DNA of 64,000 nt, taken from positions 124,001 through 188,000 of the forward strand of contig JACMJM010000019.1 of assembly GCA_014380615.1 (NCBI GenBank). The letters run 5' to 3'. Source of the stretch: Sphingobacteriaceae bacterium. GTDB taxonomy: Bacteria; Bacteroidota; Bacteroidia; Sphingobacteriales; Sphingobacteriaceae. Every line of letters begins with the position of its first letter. Positions within the stretch are counted from its first letter, which is position 1. Shown here piece by piece: positions 42,560-51,590 of this stretch. The notes below the pieces were generated by a model that searched no databases, was not told the DNA's origin, and saw only the letters and a list, made by a program, of their open reading frames with translations. A program made the translations under genes and the position numbers.

Positions 42560-45214
42560 TTACTTCTCTAACGATTCATCCTCCTCATCAATATCGTCAT
42601 CATCCGGATCTTCAGCTTCCGATAGATCTGCCGAATTTACCGAATCAACTACTTCTTCATCAGTTACCGGAGGCTCGGATGATTCGTATCCTTCTGTCTG
42701 TAAAATCCCGTCCGCCTCAAGTATTGCTTCCGCATCCCCCAAAACTTCCTCCTCATGCTCAACTTTAGCTACTGATGCAATTTCGTCATCTCCTTTCAGA
42801 TTGATCAAACGAACTCCTTGTGTAGCACGGCCCATAACACGAAGCTCACTAACCGCTATACGAATAACGATACCCGATTTATTGATAATCATTAAATCAT
42901 CTTTATCAGTTACGTCTTTTATGGCTATCAGTTCGCCGGTTTTATCGGTTACGTTTATGGTTTTAACACCCTTACCTCCCCTGTTTGTAATGCGGTAATC
43001 TTCAAGATCAGTACGTTTTCCATAACCCTTCTCAGATACTACCAAAATAGTTGATTCAGGATCGTTCACACTAATCATACCTATTACTTCATCCTTCGCA
43101 TGCGCCAGCGTTACGCCACGCACACCGGTTGCGGTACGCCCCATAGGCCTAACAGTCGATTCGTTAAAACGAATCGCACGGCCAGAACGTAAGGCAACAA
43201 TAATTTCACTGTTACCATCAGTTAAGTTAGCTTCAAGCAACTGATCCCCCTCATTGATGTTGATGGCGTTTATACCATTGGCACGCGGACGAGAATATGC
43301 GGCAAGTGAAGTTTTCTTAATCGTTCCCTTTTTGGTACACATGATAATGAAGTTATTATCAAGGTATTCCTGATCGCGTAAATTTTTAACTTTGATATAA
43401 GCTTTGATCTTTTCTTCTTTCGGAATATTGATCACATTCTGTATTGCCCTTCCTTTACTAGTTCTGGAACCTTCCGGAATCTCATATACCCTCAACCAGA
43501 AACAACGACCTGCTTCGGTAAAGAACAACATGTAATTATGATTCGAAGCGATAATAATATGCTCGATGAAGTCTGCATCACGAGACTGTGAACCCATCGA
43601 ACCTTTTCCGCCTCTACCCTGGGTACGATATTCGGATAAAGGAGTACGTTTTATATAACCTTCATGAGAGATGGTAATAACTACGCCTTCATCTTCAATG
43701 AAATCTTCCATCCGCATATCCTCTGCCGAGTGAACAATTATTGTTCTCCGCTCATCACCGTATTTTTCTTTAATCTCCAGAAGCTCATCTTTAATGATTT
43801 GCATTCTAAGACTCTCATCAGCTAAAATCGACTTCAAATAGTCAATCGTTTTCATCAATTCAGCAAATTCTTCTTTGATCTTATCGCGCTCAAGTCCGGT
43901 TAAACGACGAAGCGTCATATCCAGAATCGCACGGGCCTGAATATCAGATAAACCAAACTTTTCAATCAATCCAGTACGGGCATCTTCCGGAGTATCCGAA
44001 CTGCGTATCAACTTGATAACCTCATCCAGATGATCTAAAGCTATAAGTAATCCTTCCAGAATATGAGCGCGTTTTTCAGCCTCGGAAAGTTCGAATTTTG
44101 TTCTCCTTACAACTACTTCATGACGATGATCAACAAAGTGCCTGATAATATCTTTCAGGTTCAGCATCATCGGTCTTCCGTGTACCAAAGCAATGCTGTT
44201 AATGCTGAAAGATGTTTGAAGTGAAGTGTGTTTGTAAAGGTTATTCAGAACTATTGATGCGTTTGCGTCGCGTTTAATTTCATAAACGATTCGCATCCCG
44301 TCCCTGTCAGACTCATCCCTGATTTCAGAAATACCCTCAAGTTTTTTATCATTTACCAAATCAGCTGTCCGCTCAATCATCATGGCTTTATTCACCTGAT
44401 AAGGGATCTCATTTACGATAATCCGCTCACGGTCGTGGCCATAACTTTCAATCTCGGCTTTAGCCCGAATAACAATCCGGCCCCTTCCTGTTTCGTAGGC
44501 ATCTTTAGCACCGGTATGGCCATAAATTATACCGCCAGTAGGGAAATCGGGCGCTTTAATGTGTTGCATTAAGCCCGAAATTTCAATATCCCTATCGTCA
44601 ATATAAGCTATGGTAGCATCAATAACCTCGTTAATATTGTGTGGTGCCATATTGGTGGCCATACCCACGGCTATACCCGAAGTACCGTTCATCAGCAGAT
44701 TCGGAATTTTTGATGGAAGAACGGTTGGTTCCTCTAAAGAGTCATCAAAGTTTAACTGATAATCAACCGTATCCTTGTTGATGTCGGCCAGCATTTCTTC
44801 GGCAATACGTTTTAAACGCGCCTCGGTATAACGCATGGCAGCCGGACTGTCGCCATCTACCGAACCAAAGTTACCCTGTCCGTCAACCAATGGGTACCGC
44901 AAGCTCCAATCCTGAGCCATCCGAACCATCGTATCGTAAACCGATGAATCACCATGCGGGTGGTACTTACCGAGTACATCCCCCACAATACGTGCAGATT
45001 TTTTGTGGGCCTTATTGCTGGTAACACCCAGGTCGAGCATACCATATAAAACCCGGCGATGCACCGGTTTTAAGCCATCACGTACATCGGGCAAAGCACG
45101 AGAAACAATAACCGACATCGAATAATCGATGTAAGCGGCTTTCATTTCTTCTTCAATATTTATTAAAATTATTTTGTCATTAGGAGGTAACTGATCTTCC
45201 GTTTCGTCGGCCAT
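42560..45214 (-). CDS. gyrA: DNA gyrase subunit A
   Basis: An 884-residue topoisomerase subunit that cuts and rejoins the gate segment during negative supercoiling, with GyrB. The breakage-reunion domain starts [33 protein letters not shown] (core [17 protein letters not shown], with DGLKPVHRR), and the active-site tyrosine lies in [10 protein letters not shown]. The quinolone region reads [12 protein letters not shown], with Ser and Asp at the positions usually mutated in resistance, so it looks wild-type. The C-terminal pinwheel has GyrA-box repeats, and the acidic tail ([13 protein letters not shown]) is long. Named gyrA rather than parC by the GyrA-box (QRGGKG-type motif TQGRGGKG). Confidence 0.93.
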   Translation of the reverse strand: MADETEDQLPPNDKIILINIEEEMKAAYIDYSMSVIVSRALPDVRDGLKPVHRRVLYGMLDLGVTSNKAHKKSARIVGDVLGKYHPHGDSSVYDTMVRMAQDWSLRYPLVDGQGNFGSVDGDSPAAMRYTEARLKRIAEEMLADINKDTVDYQLNFDDSLEEPTVLPSKIPNLLMNGTSGIAVGMATNMAPHNINEVIDATIAYIDDRDIEISGLMQHIKAPDFPTGGIIYGHTGAKDAYETGRGRIVIRAKAEIESYGHDRERIIVNEIPYQVNKAMMIERTADLVNDKKLEGISEIRDESDRDGMRIVYEIKRDANASIVLNNLYKHTSLQTSFSINSIALVHGRPMMLNLKDIIRHFVDHRHEVVVRRTKFELSEAEKRAHILEGLLIALDHLDEVIKLIRSSDTPEDARTGLIEKFGLSDIQARAILDMTLRRLTGLERDKIKEEFAELMKTIDYLKSILADESLRMQIIKDELLEIKEKYGDERRTIIVHSAEDMRMEDFIEDEGVVITISHEGYIKRTPLSEYRTQGRGGKGSMGSQSRDADFIEHIIIASNHNYMLFFTEAGRCFWLRVYEIPEGSRTSKGRAIQNVINIPKEEKIKAYIKVKNLRDQEYLDNNFIIMCTKKGTIKKTSLAAYSRPRANGINAININEGDQLLEANLTDGNSEIIVALRSGRAIRFNESTVRPMGRTATGVRGVTLAHAKDEVIGMISVNDPESTILVVSEKGYGKRTDLEDYRITNRGGKGVKTINVTDKTGELIAIKDVTDKDDLMIINKSGIVIRIAVSELRVMGRATQGVRLINLKGDDEIASVAKVEHEEEVLGDAEAILEADGILQTEGYESSEPPVTDEEVVDSVNSADLSEAEDPDDDDIDEEDESLEK

Positions 45215-45387
45215 TTTTTGATTTTCGTTGTGTGAAAATTAGGTCTTAAAATTATCAATGCGAAGATAAGAAAATAAGCCAATTTTACCCTCTCTGTGGA
45301 AAAGTTTAGGAGTGTTAAAAACCTTCAAAAAGTAGAATAACGAATATAAAAAGAGGGATTTTGAAAATCAAATTTCGTTTTCATTTA

Positions 45388-45426
45388 GGGCTGCGGCCCC
45401 GCTATTCGTTACAAGCTCAGCAGCCC
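45388..45426. repeat. GC-rich inverted repeat, type 1
   Basis: GGGCTGC (45388-45394) pairs with GCAGCCC (45420-45426), with a GC-rich loop (GGCCCCGCTATTCG...). A second GC-rich tract (CTCTATACGGCCGCTCGC...) follows. It resembles the palindromic intergenic repeats often scattered through Bacteroidota genomes. Local GC is well above the surroundings. Confidence 0.6.
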
Positions 45427-45568
45427 TCTATACGGCCGCTCGCTTTTCACTACTATCGGGTTTAGATTGGGACAGTGCTTCGTTGTGGGTACTGTAACTT
45501 ACCCATCCGTTCGCCAAGGAAACTCCCTATAGCATTAAAAAAATAAAGCTCTTAACTAAAGCGTTAAC

Positions 45569-45665
45569 CTCCCCACCTTTTTTAAGGAGAGGATTAAGGG
45601 GTGGTAAATTTGATAAGCTTAAACCCCTCAGTCCTGCGGACAGCTCCCCTTGAAGAAAGGGGAGC
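45569..45665. repeat. Inverted repeats, type 2 (CCCCTCAGTC / AGCTCCCCTT)
   Basis: Two adjacent palindromic units: CCTCCCCACC...GGGGTGG (about 45569-45604, imperfect) and GCTCCCCTT (45643-45651) with AAGGGGAGC (45657-45665), a perfect 9-bp stem, preceded by ACCCCTCAGTCCTGCGGACA. This second string, with its CAGTC and GACAGCTCC, resembles a repeat that I remember as common in Bacteroidota intergenic DNA. Confidence 0.65.
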
Positions 45666-45724
45666 ACGCTTAAAGCCTAAGATGATTCTAGAAAAGTTAA
45701 ATTATATAATCCACGTAATATGCT

Positions 45725-45802
45725 CAACGTTCTTTCCTCTACTATCCGCTGTAAAATCATACGCCCAATTTACCTGTGGGTTAACTCATTAATATCAATT
45801 CG
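45725..45802 (-). pseudogene. Decayed fragment of the hemF 3' end
   Basis: On the minus strand this stretch aligns to the last codons of hemF (45826-46722, region around 45890-45960): shared runs include AAAATCATAC, CCCAATTT and ACTCAT on the + strand, and in the hemF frame the remnant reads about QVNWAYDFTADSRGK against QANWVYDFKAEEGSE. Upstream of that point the frame is broken by a small deletion. It ends at a TAA. It probably arose by a tandem duplication of hemF, most of which was lost. Confidence 0.55.
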
Positions 45803-45825
45803 ATTCGTTAAAGAAGAGCCTGGCA

Positions 45826-46722
45826 CTAAACCCAATCAATTCCTTTTTTCAGCAATCCTAAAGTCTTTTTCTCCTCACTTCCCTCCTCCGCTTTAAAATC
45901 ATACACCCAATTTGCCTGGGGTGGCAAACTCATCAATATCGATTCAATCCGTCCGTTTGTTTCCAAACCGAATTTAGTTCCGGCATCATAAACCAGGTTA
46001 AACTCCACATAACGGCTCCGGCGCTGATACTGCCATTGCTTTTGTTGTTGAGTAAATTCTTTTGCCCTGTTACGGTTTACCAATTCAGAATAAATGGGTA
46101 TAAATGAACGGCCTACAGCTTTCGAAAATTCAAAAACTTCCTGCCAGGAGATTCCTGAACTCTCGGGTGATAATCGATCATAGAAAATCCCTCCTATTCC
46201 TCTGGTTTCGTTTCTATGTTTAATGTAGAAGTAATCGTCGGCCCAGGTTTTGAACTTTGTATAAAAGGTTTCACCGAATTCATCACAAACGTTTTTTAAA
46301 TAGTTATGAAAGAACTGGGAATCTTCATCGAAAACGTAATGCGGTGTTAGGTCTATCCCACCTCCAAACCAACGCGTATTTTCATCAATTTCGAAATACC
46401 TGATGTTCATATGAATTATCGGTACCAGAGGATGATTAGGGTGAATAACAATCGATATCCCGGTGGCAAAAAAGTTATTATCCTCAACTTTGAAAGCCTT
46501 TTTAATCGCATCAGGCAATTCGCCATGAACGGCCGAAAAATTTACGCCCCCTTTTTCAATGATATTACCGTTTTGCATAATCCGGGTTCGGCCTCCACCA
46601 CCTCCTTCGCGCTCCCAAAGTTCCTGCTCAAACGTCGCGGTACCATCGAGTAATTCAAGTCCGGCAGTTATTTCATCCTGTATAAGCTGATATTGCCGGG
46701 CTATCTCCTCTTTGTAAATCAT
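45826..46722 (-). CDS. hemF: Oxygen-dependent coproporphyrinogen III oxidase
   Basis: A 298-residue enzyme that oxidatively decarboxylates coproporphyrinogen III to protoporphyrinogen IX with O2 in heme synthesis. Signatures include EGGGGRTRIM (near residue 38), FATGISIVIHPNHPLVPI, HMNIRYFE, GGIDLTPHY and YVEFNLVYDAGTKFGLET. The substrate-ring arginines and the YVxFNLxxDRGTxFGL-like block are all present. Its use of O2 points to an aerobic lifestyle, consistent with the ccm genes. A decayed copy of its 3' end lies just downstream. Confidence 0.93.
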   Translation of the reverse strand: MIYKEEIARQYQLIQDEITAGLELLDGTATFEQELWEREGGGGGRTRIMQNGNIIEKGGVNFSAVHGELPDAIKKAFKVEDNNFFATGISIVIHPNHPLVPIIHMNIRYFEIDENTRWFGGGIDLTPHYVFDEDSQFFHNYLKNVCDEFGETFYTKFKTWADDYFYIKHRNETRGIGGIFYDRLSPESSGISWQEVFEFSKAVGRSFIPIYSELVNRNRAKEFTQQQKQWQYQRRSRYVEFNLVYDAGTKFGLETNGRIESILMSLPPQANWVYDFKAEEGSEEKKTLGLLKKGIDWV

Positions 46723-46788
46723 GCTGTAAAAATGCCGCTTAGGATATGAAACAAAAAAGAAATTTCAGATTTTGACATTGTATCAGTA

Positions 46789-48057
46789 TTACACATTCCC
46801 CGCAAGCACATTTTGCTCATCTATCTCTTCGCCTTCTACATAATCGAGGTTTTTACCAAACGTTTCTTTCAGCTGACTTAACGCAAACAGGCCCAGTGCC
46901 GCTAATAATCCCATCATAATATAGGCGGCGGTAATCAAATCGTATCTACCAACAAAATAATTAAAAAGGATAGTGATAGGAATCAACGCTCCGCGTACAA
47001 AATTAGGAACAGTAGTTGTAACCGTGGCCCGGATATTTGTTCCGAATTGCTCGGAGGCGATAGTGACAAATGTAGCCCAGTATCCAACAGCAAAACCCAT
47101 AAAAAGGCATAAAGAGGTAAATTGCGAAGGTGTAATCCCTTTGCTTCCTAGATAAGCCAGGATACTGATAACGGATAGAATATGGAAAATAAACATTGTT
47201 AATCTGCGTGATTTTGTGATTTGAGCCAGAAGGCCTGCTACAATATCTCCTACCGCAATCCCGATATAGGTGTACATAATACCAGTGCCAGCTTTTAAGG
47301 GTTCTGTAGTGCCCAGTTCTTTTCCAAACTCGGGCGATAGGGTTACCAGAATCCCAACCACAAACCACAAAGGGGCTCCAATGAGAATACAGTAGATGTA
47401 TTTCATTAAATTTTTACGACTTCCCAATATCAACATTACATTTCCTTTGGAGATATTTTTGTTTGCAACTTCGCTAAACATCCCCGATTCGTATGTGCCG
47501 ATCCGTAGAAATAGCAATACCAAACCCAATCCTCCGCCCACAAAATAAGAGGTTTGCCAGCTGCCTGTCCATTCATAAATAAAATTGGCCAGAACGGCAC
47601 CAAAAAGGCCCACCCCTGCTACAATCATTGTACCGTAGCCACGATTCTCTTTGCTCATGGTTTCACTTACCAAAGTAATACCTGCCCCCAATTCACCCGC
47701 AAGTCCTATTCCGGCAATAAAGCGGATATAGGCATACGAATCCACATCTGTTACAAAACCATTTGCGATATTGGCGAGGGAGTACATTAAAATTGAACCG
47801 AAAAGAACTTTAATTCTACCCAGTTTATCCCCCAAAATACCCCAAAGAATTCCGCCTAACAGCAAACCTGCCATTTGCATATTCAATACATATTGGCCTT
47901 GCACACGCATATCCTGTTCCGAAATTCCTATGTCTTTGAGGCTCTGTACCCTTACTATAGAAAAAAGCACCAGATCGTAGATATCCACAAAATATCCAAG
48001 TGCGGCAACAAGTACAAGAAATATAATATTCTTTTGAGAGGAAGCAGTTTCAGTCAT
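46789..48057 (-). CDS. MFS transporter
   Basis: A 422-residue inner-membrane protein with about 12 hydrophobic helices. The cytoplasmic loop between helices 2 and 3 has GDKLGRIKVL (G-D-x-x-G-R motif), and the start (FLVLVAALGYFVDIYDLVLFS) and VSETMSKENRG resemble sugar- or organic-acid-carrying members of the SP/MHS group. The substrate cannot be told. It is followed by a small lipoprotein gene in the opposite direction of transcription of the left flank. No local regulator. Confidence 0.82.
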   Translation of the reverse strand: MTETASSQKNIIFLVLVAALGYFVDIYDLVLFSIVRVQSLKDIGISEQDMRVQGQYVLNMQMAGLLLGGILWGILGDKLGRIKVLFGSILMYSLANIANGFVTDVDSYAYIRFIAGIGLAGELGAGITLVSETMSKENRGYGTMIVAGVGLFGAVLANFIYEWTGSWQTSYFVGGGLGLVLLFLRIGTYESGMFSEVANKNISKGNVMLILGSRKNLMKYIYCILIGAPLWFVVGILVTLSPEFGKELGTTEPLKAGTGIMYTYIGIAVGDIVAGLLAQITKSRRLTMFIFHILSVISILAYLGSKGITPSQFTSLCLFMGFAVGYWATFVTIASEQFGTNIRATVTTTVPNFVRGALIPITILFNYFVGRYDLITAAYIMMGLLAALGLFALSQLKETFGKNLDYVEGEEIDEQNVLAGNV

Positions 48058-48106
48058 TCGGTTGTTGGTTGAACCGATGAAACTACAATAAAATTGAGAA
48101 AGGAAA

Positions 48107-48146
48107 AAATAATTATAATTCTGCCTGATTACGCAAACAGGCAGAA
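48107..48146 (-). terminator. Intrinsic terminator after the small lipoprotein
   Basis: On the minus strand TTCTGCCTG (48146-48138) and CAGGCAGAA (48127-48119) form a 9-bp stem, with TTATAATTATTTTTT following. Lies 13 bp past the lipoprotein stop. Confidence 0.6.
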
Positions 48147-48158
48147 CTATAGTTTTGA

Positions 48159-48416
48159 TTAAGGGGTTGGAGACATACCACCACCTGTTCCAGGTCCTGT
48201 TCCTGAACCAGTTCCCATAGTATCGATACTAGTGCCGGTACCTGTTCCCATACCTGTAGTGTCAGACATCATCGTGTCTGTTCCCATACCTTCGGTTGGC
48301 ATCATTGTCGAGTCAGAGTCCGCATTTCCTTCTGCGTTCTGGTTCGAACTGCAGGCCGCCACGGTAAATGCGAAGCATGCCGAAATAAGCATTAATTTAA
48401 AAGATGATTTTTTCAT
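48159..48416 (-). CDS. Small lipoprotein with Gly/Thr/Met low-complexity repeats
   Basis: An 85-residue protein. The signal peptide MKKSSFKLMLISACFAFTVAAC ends in a lipobox (TVAAC, Cys22), so it should be lipidated. The mature part is Met/Gly/Thr/Ser-rich with repeated MGT, TGMGT and GTG units, e.g. TMMSDTTGMGTGTGTSIDTM. No domain is known to me. It is followed by a hairpin terminator, so it is expressed alone. Confidence 0.7.
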   Translation of the reverse strand: MKKSSFKLMLISACFAFTVAACSSNQNAEGNADSDSTMMPTEGMGTDTMMSDTTGMGTGTGTSIDTMGTGSGTGPGTGGGMSPTP

Positions 48417-48524
48417 TGCATTGGTTTTTATAAGTAGATAATTTGTTTACCCAATTTTTAACCTTGCTCAAATTAAATTGTTTACAAAATGTTAAACTCT
48501 TTATGAAAAATCAGATATTCGCTA

Positions 48525-49004
48525 ATGCTTGCGTCTGAACAGGTTTTAAAATGGGCAATGCGCCTATACCCCCCTTTTTTATTTCAAGGAATCTGGACTC
48601 AAAAATTCGAGAAAAGTTTTATGGGTGTGCGTGTTAAGATCTGCAGCAGCATTTTTAACCGAAATTATAATGCTTCAATTTTCGGGGGCACCATTTATAG
48701 TGCTGCCGATCCCTTCCACGTGATATTATTTCATCAGATTCTTAAAAGAAAAGGATATACTATTAAGCTCTGGTCTAAACACGCATCTATAGATTTTATT
48801 AAGCCGGGGAAATGTAATCTTTATTTTTCGATTCAGCTTAGCGAAGAAAATATTAAAGAAGCCATACAGAAACTTGATACGGAAGGAAAGTTTATAAAAA
48901 CCTTTCCCGTTCAAATAACTGATAAAGACGGTATAATTTATGCGATGGTGCATAATGAGATTTATATTAAAAACATTATTCAAAAAAAGACTATTTCCAC
49001 CTAA
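48525..49004 (+). CDS. DUF4442 / hotdog-fold thioesterase-like protein
   Basis: A 159-residue soluble protein matching the DUF4442 branch of the hotdog superfamily. Typical blocks are KWAMRLYPPFLFQGIW, FNRNYNASIFGGTIYSAADPFHVILF and IDFIKPGKCNLYFSIQLSEE. Relatives are acyl-CoA thioesterases, but a catalytic residue cannot be confirmed. Its stop overlaps the next gene by one base (TAATG), giving a coupled pair with an AlbA_2 protein. Confidence 0.78.
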   Translation: MLASEQVLKWAMRLYPPFLFQGIWTQKFEKSFMGVRVKICSSIFNRNYNASIFGGTIYSAADPFHVILFHQILKRKGYTIKLWSKHASIDFIKPGKCNLYFSIQLSEENIKEAIQKLDTEGKFIKTFPVQITDKDGIIYAMVHNEIYIKNIIQKKTIST

Positions 49005-49645
49005 TGAATTCTTTCAGACAACATCATATAAAACAGCTAATTTTTGAAGGTGAAGGCGTTTCTTTAGATTTCAAAAAGACGATAACATCTTGTGAGAAGA
49101 TCGCTAAAACAATGGTCTCGTTCGCAAATAATAAAGGAGGGCGTTTGCTGGTAGGGGTAGCGGATAACGGAGATATAAAAGGTGTAAAATCTGAAGAAGA
49201 AGAAAAATACATGCTCACAAAGGCAGCTAATTTTTATTGTCGGCCAGCACTTGAGCCTATTTTCGAAGAGGTTTACATGGACAATAAAATTGTATTGGTG
49301 GTAGATATAAAGGAGAGCGATTCTAAACCACATTATGCTCTTGGAGATGATAAAAAATGGTGGGTTTACATTCGTGTAAAGGATAAAAGTTTACTAGCAA
49401 GTAAAATAGTAGTCGATGTGTTAAAAGGAAGCTCGAATGAAGAAGGTGTATTTATCGAATACTCGAGCAAAGAAAAAGCTTTACTCGAGTACCTTGATGA
49501 AAACGAACGAATAACTTCGAAAGAGTACGGAAAGATTCTGAATCTCTCCCGCCGCCGGGCTCAAAGAATACTCGTAAACCTGGTACTATCGGGGGTTATT
49601 CGCTTGCATACTACAGAAAAAGAGGAGTACTATACCGCTTCTTAA
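49004..49645 (+). CDS. AlbA_2-domain (Schlafen-like) protein with C-terminal winged helix
   Basis: A 213-residue protein. The N-terminal half is the AlbA_2 domain: LIFEGEGVSLDFKKTI, AKTMVSFANNKGGRLLVGVADNGDIKGV (core GGRLLVGVADNG, about residues 45-56). The C-terminal 60 residues are a winged helix (KALLEYLDENERITSKEYGKILNLSRRRAQ, shortened). AlbA_2 proteins are suspected nucleic-acid-binding regulators and are widespread in accessory DNA. Translation is coupled to the DUF4442 gene by the TAATG overlap. Confidence 0.85.
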   Translation: MNSFRQHHIKQLIFEGEGVSLDFKKTITSCEKIAKTMVSFANNKGGRLLVGVADNGDIKGVKSEEEEKYMLTKAANFYCRPALEPIFEEVYMDNKIVLVVDIKESDSKPHYALGDDKKWWVYIRVKDKSLLASKIVVDVLKGSSNEEGVFIEYSSKEKALLEYLDENERITSKEYGKILNLSRRRAQRILVNLVLSGVIRLHTTEKEEYYTAS

Positions 49646-49698
49646 TCAGAAAATTCTCATATATTTTTTCAGCTGGTTAAGCATCCCCCCCTTAGCCT

Positions 49699-49706
49699 TA
49701 TCTTTG
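49699..49706 (+). promoter_or_regulatory. -7 promoter box for the MATE gene
   Basis: TATCTTTG, full TAnnTTTG match, 6 nt before the ATG at 49713. It overlaps a TTG that opens a slightly longer frame, so I use the ATG. Confidence 0.5.
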
Positions 49707-49712
49707 ACGGAT

Positions 49713-51062
49713 ATGATTTCGCGGTACAAACCACATTATCGAAGCAATTTAATTTTGGCTATTCCCGTTGTTATTTCACAACTCGGACATACGTTGGTTC
49801 ATATGGCCGATAGTGTGATCGTGGGGCACTTTGCCGGAACGATCTCATTGGCGGCGGTATCTTTAGTAAACAGCATTTTCACTGTAATGATGGTGATTGG
49901 CATCGGAATTTCTTATGGCCTTACCCCTCTTATCGCTCAGGAAAACGGAAAGAAAAATTATAGAGAATGCGGCAAACTTCTATCCAATAGTTTACTTATT
50001 AATACCCTTTCGGGGATTATTCTTTTTATCATTATTTATTTTGGTTTGCTTTTAACCATCGATCATCTAAAACAATCTCCTGATGTTGTGGCACAAGCCA
50101 AACCTTATCTTGGTTTACTGGGAATTTCGATAATACCGCTAATGGTTTTTATGACTTTTAAGCAGTTTGCCGAAGGTTTAGGTTTTACCAGGCAAGCGAT
50201 GGTGATTTCAATCGTCGGCAACGTGGTCAATATAATATTAGGGGTGATTTTTGTAAAGGGATTGTTTGGCATTAAGCCCATGGGCGTTATGGGGGTAGGT
50301 TGGAGTACATTGATAGATCGTACTTTAATGGCTATAACTATTGGTTTTTACATTGTAAAATCACCCAATTTCAAGCCCTATCTGAAGAATTTCGCGGTTC
50401 AGAGAATAAGTAAACTCCGTTCAATGAAAATACTCAAGATAGGCGGTCCGGTTGCCATGCAATATGCGTTTGAAGTTAGTGCTTTTAGTGGTGCCGCAAT
50501 TATCATCGGTACAATAGGAGCCGCTCATCAGGCCGCACACCAGGTTGCTATTAATTTAGCAGCCATAACGTATATGATGGCGAGCGGTATCTCTGCAGCC
50601 GCTACTATTAAAACCGGCAACAGCTTCGGCCGAAAAGATTTTAATGAACTGCGTTTATCAGCAAATTCAAACTATCACATTGTAATTGCTTTTATGCTTG
50701 TTACAGCATTGCTCTTTATCGGACTGAACCACGTACTGCCCATGATATATACCACTGATACCACCGTGATTATGATTGCTTCTCAATTATTAATTATAGC
50801 GGGCTTGTTTCAATTATTTGATGGCACACAGGTGGTGGGCTTAGGTATCCTTCGTGGCATCGGAGATGTTAATATCCCTACGGTTATTACTTTTATCGCC
50901 TATTGGATAATTGGCTTGCCGCTTGCTTATGTGTTTGGGATAACCCTTACACTTGGAGCAAACGGGGTATGGTATGGATTAACACTTGGTTTACTGGTGT
51001 CATCTTTTCTGCTTTTTTTAAGATACAGGCATATGGTAAAAAAATTAAAACTCGGCACATAA
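49713..51062 (+). CDS. MATE family efflux transporter
   Basis: A 449-residue protein with 12 hydrophobic segments in two related halves. The family-typical start (NLILAIPVVISQLGHTLVHMADSVIVGHFAG, shortened) and the second-half SASSAATIKTGNSFGRKDF-like region (GISAAATIKTGNSFGRKD) are visible. MATE proteins expel cationic drugs with Na+ or H+. Named NorM-like; the substrate is unknown. Starts at ATG 49713 because the upstream TTG lies inside a promoter box. Confidence 0.9.
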   Translation: MISRYKPHYRSNLILAIPVVISQLGHTLVHMADSVIVGHFAGTISLAAVSLVNSIFTVMMVIGIGISYGLTPLIAQENGKKNYRECGKLLSNSLLINTLSGIILFIIIYFGLLLTIDHLKQSPDVVAQAKPYLGLLGISIIPLMVFMTFKQFAEGLGFTRQAMVISIVGNVVNIILGVIFVKGLFGIKPMGVMGVGWSTLIDRTLMAITIGFYIVKSPNFKPYLKNFAVQRISKLRSMKILKIGGPVAMQYAFEVSAFSGAAIIIGTIGAAHQAAHQVAINLAAITYMMASGISAAATIKTGNSFGRKDFNELRLSANSNYHIVIAFMLVTALLFIGLNHVLPMIYTTDTTVIMIASQLLIIAGLFQLFDGTQVVGLGILRGIGDVNIPTVITFIAYWIIGLPLAYVFGITLTLGANGVWYGLTLGLLVSSFLLFLRYRHMVKKLKLGT

Positions 51063-51079
51063 GAACCAATCCAAAAAAT

Positions 51080-51087
51080 TACTTTTG
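51080..51087 (+). promoter_or_regulatory. -7 promoter box for ppnP
   Basis: TACTTTTG matches TAnnTTTG, 16 nt before the ATG at 51104. No convincing -33 TTTG. Confidence 0.45.
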
Positions 51088-51103
51088 TCGCAAACTCATA
51101 AAA

Positions 51104-51385
51104 ATGATAAACGTAAACGAATATTTTGACGGAACAGTTAAATCCCTTGCTTATGAATCAGCTGAAGGGAAATCAACCATCGGGGTTATCGAGCCGGGAG
51201 AATACGAATTCGGAACATCAAGCCACGAAACAATGGTTGTAATAGAGGGTGAACTTGTGGCACTTTTACCGAGCCAAACCGAATGGAAAAGTTTCAAGAA
51301 CGCTGAATCTTTTGAGGTTCCGGCAAATTCGAGTTTTAAAGTAAAGGCAAGCAGCCAGACATCGTACTTGTGTAAATATAAGTAA
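51104..51385 (+). CDS. ppnP: Pyrimidine/purine nucleoside phosphorylase (DUF1255)
   Basis: A 93-residue single-domain cupin that splits nucleosides with phosphate into base and ribose-1-phosphate. Family blocks are NEYFDGTVKSLAYE, GVIEPGEYEFGTSSHETM and VIEGELVALLP, with FEVPANSSFKVK and SYLCKYK at the end. The length equals the family norm. A longer frame exists upstream (from 50903), but it reads through the MATE gene in another frame and is not used. Confidence 0.92.
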   Translation: MINVNEYFDGTVKSLAYESAEGKSTIGVIEPGEYEFGTSSHETMVVIEGELVALLPSQTEWKSFKNAESFEVPANSSFKVKASSQTSYLCKYK

Positions 51386-51397
51386 GCTTTTTTTGAG

Positions 51398-51572
51398 TAG
51401 GGCCACAAAGGCTCGAAGGCACGAAGTTAAGTTTACTAGTTCTTTGTGACTTAGTGTCTTTGTGGCCAATTTATTTAATTAACTGTGATGCTTCTATGGG
51501 GTTTTTTAAGTAGGCCACAAAGACGCGAAGGCACGAAGCTAAGCTTACCAGTTCTTTGTGTCTCTGCGTTTT
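51398..51572. repeat. Two copies of a ~70-bp inverted repeat (GGCCACAAAG family)
   Basis: Copy 1 (51401-51467) has perfect 10-bp ends GGCCACAAAG/CTTTGTGGCC. Copy 2 (51513-about 51572) keeps GGCCACAAAG on the left, with a weaker CTTTGTGTCTCTGCG right arm. The copies lie 112 bp apart in direct orientation with similar interiors (CGAAGGCACGAAG, CTTACCAGTTCTTTGTG). This sequence resembles an intergenic repeat that I recall from other Bacteroidota genomes. Confidence 0.7.
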
Positions 51573-51590
51573 TACCTACTACTAACAACC

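Larger units (their letters stand above)
45215..45825. other. Repeat-filled 611-bp gap between gyrA and hemF
   Basis: No functional gene. It holds two types of inverted repeat (45388-45426 and about 45569-45665) and a decayed copy of the hemF 3' end (45725-45802). Near gyrA there is a TATCTTCG box (45261-45268, minus strand, one mismatch from TAnnTTTG) that may serve as its promoter, with a 45-nt leader. An ORF of 63 codons on the + strand (45601-45792) runs across the repeats and is judged spurious. Confidence 0.7.

Noticed and set aside
45601-45792. 63-codon open frame on the + strand between gyrA and hemF
   Set aside because: It consists of the palindromic repeat and the decayed hemF tail read in antisense; no domain or conservation signal.
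50903-51103. Long upstream extension of ppnP
   Set aside because: It overlaps the MATE gene in another frame; the 93-residue form from 51104 equals the family length.
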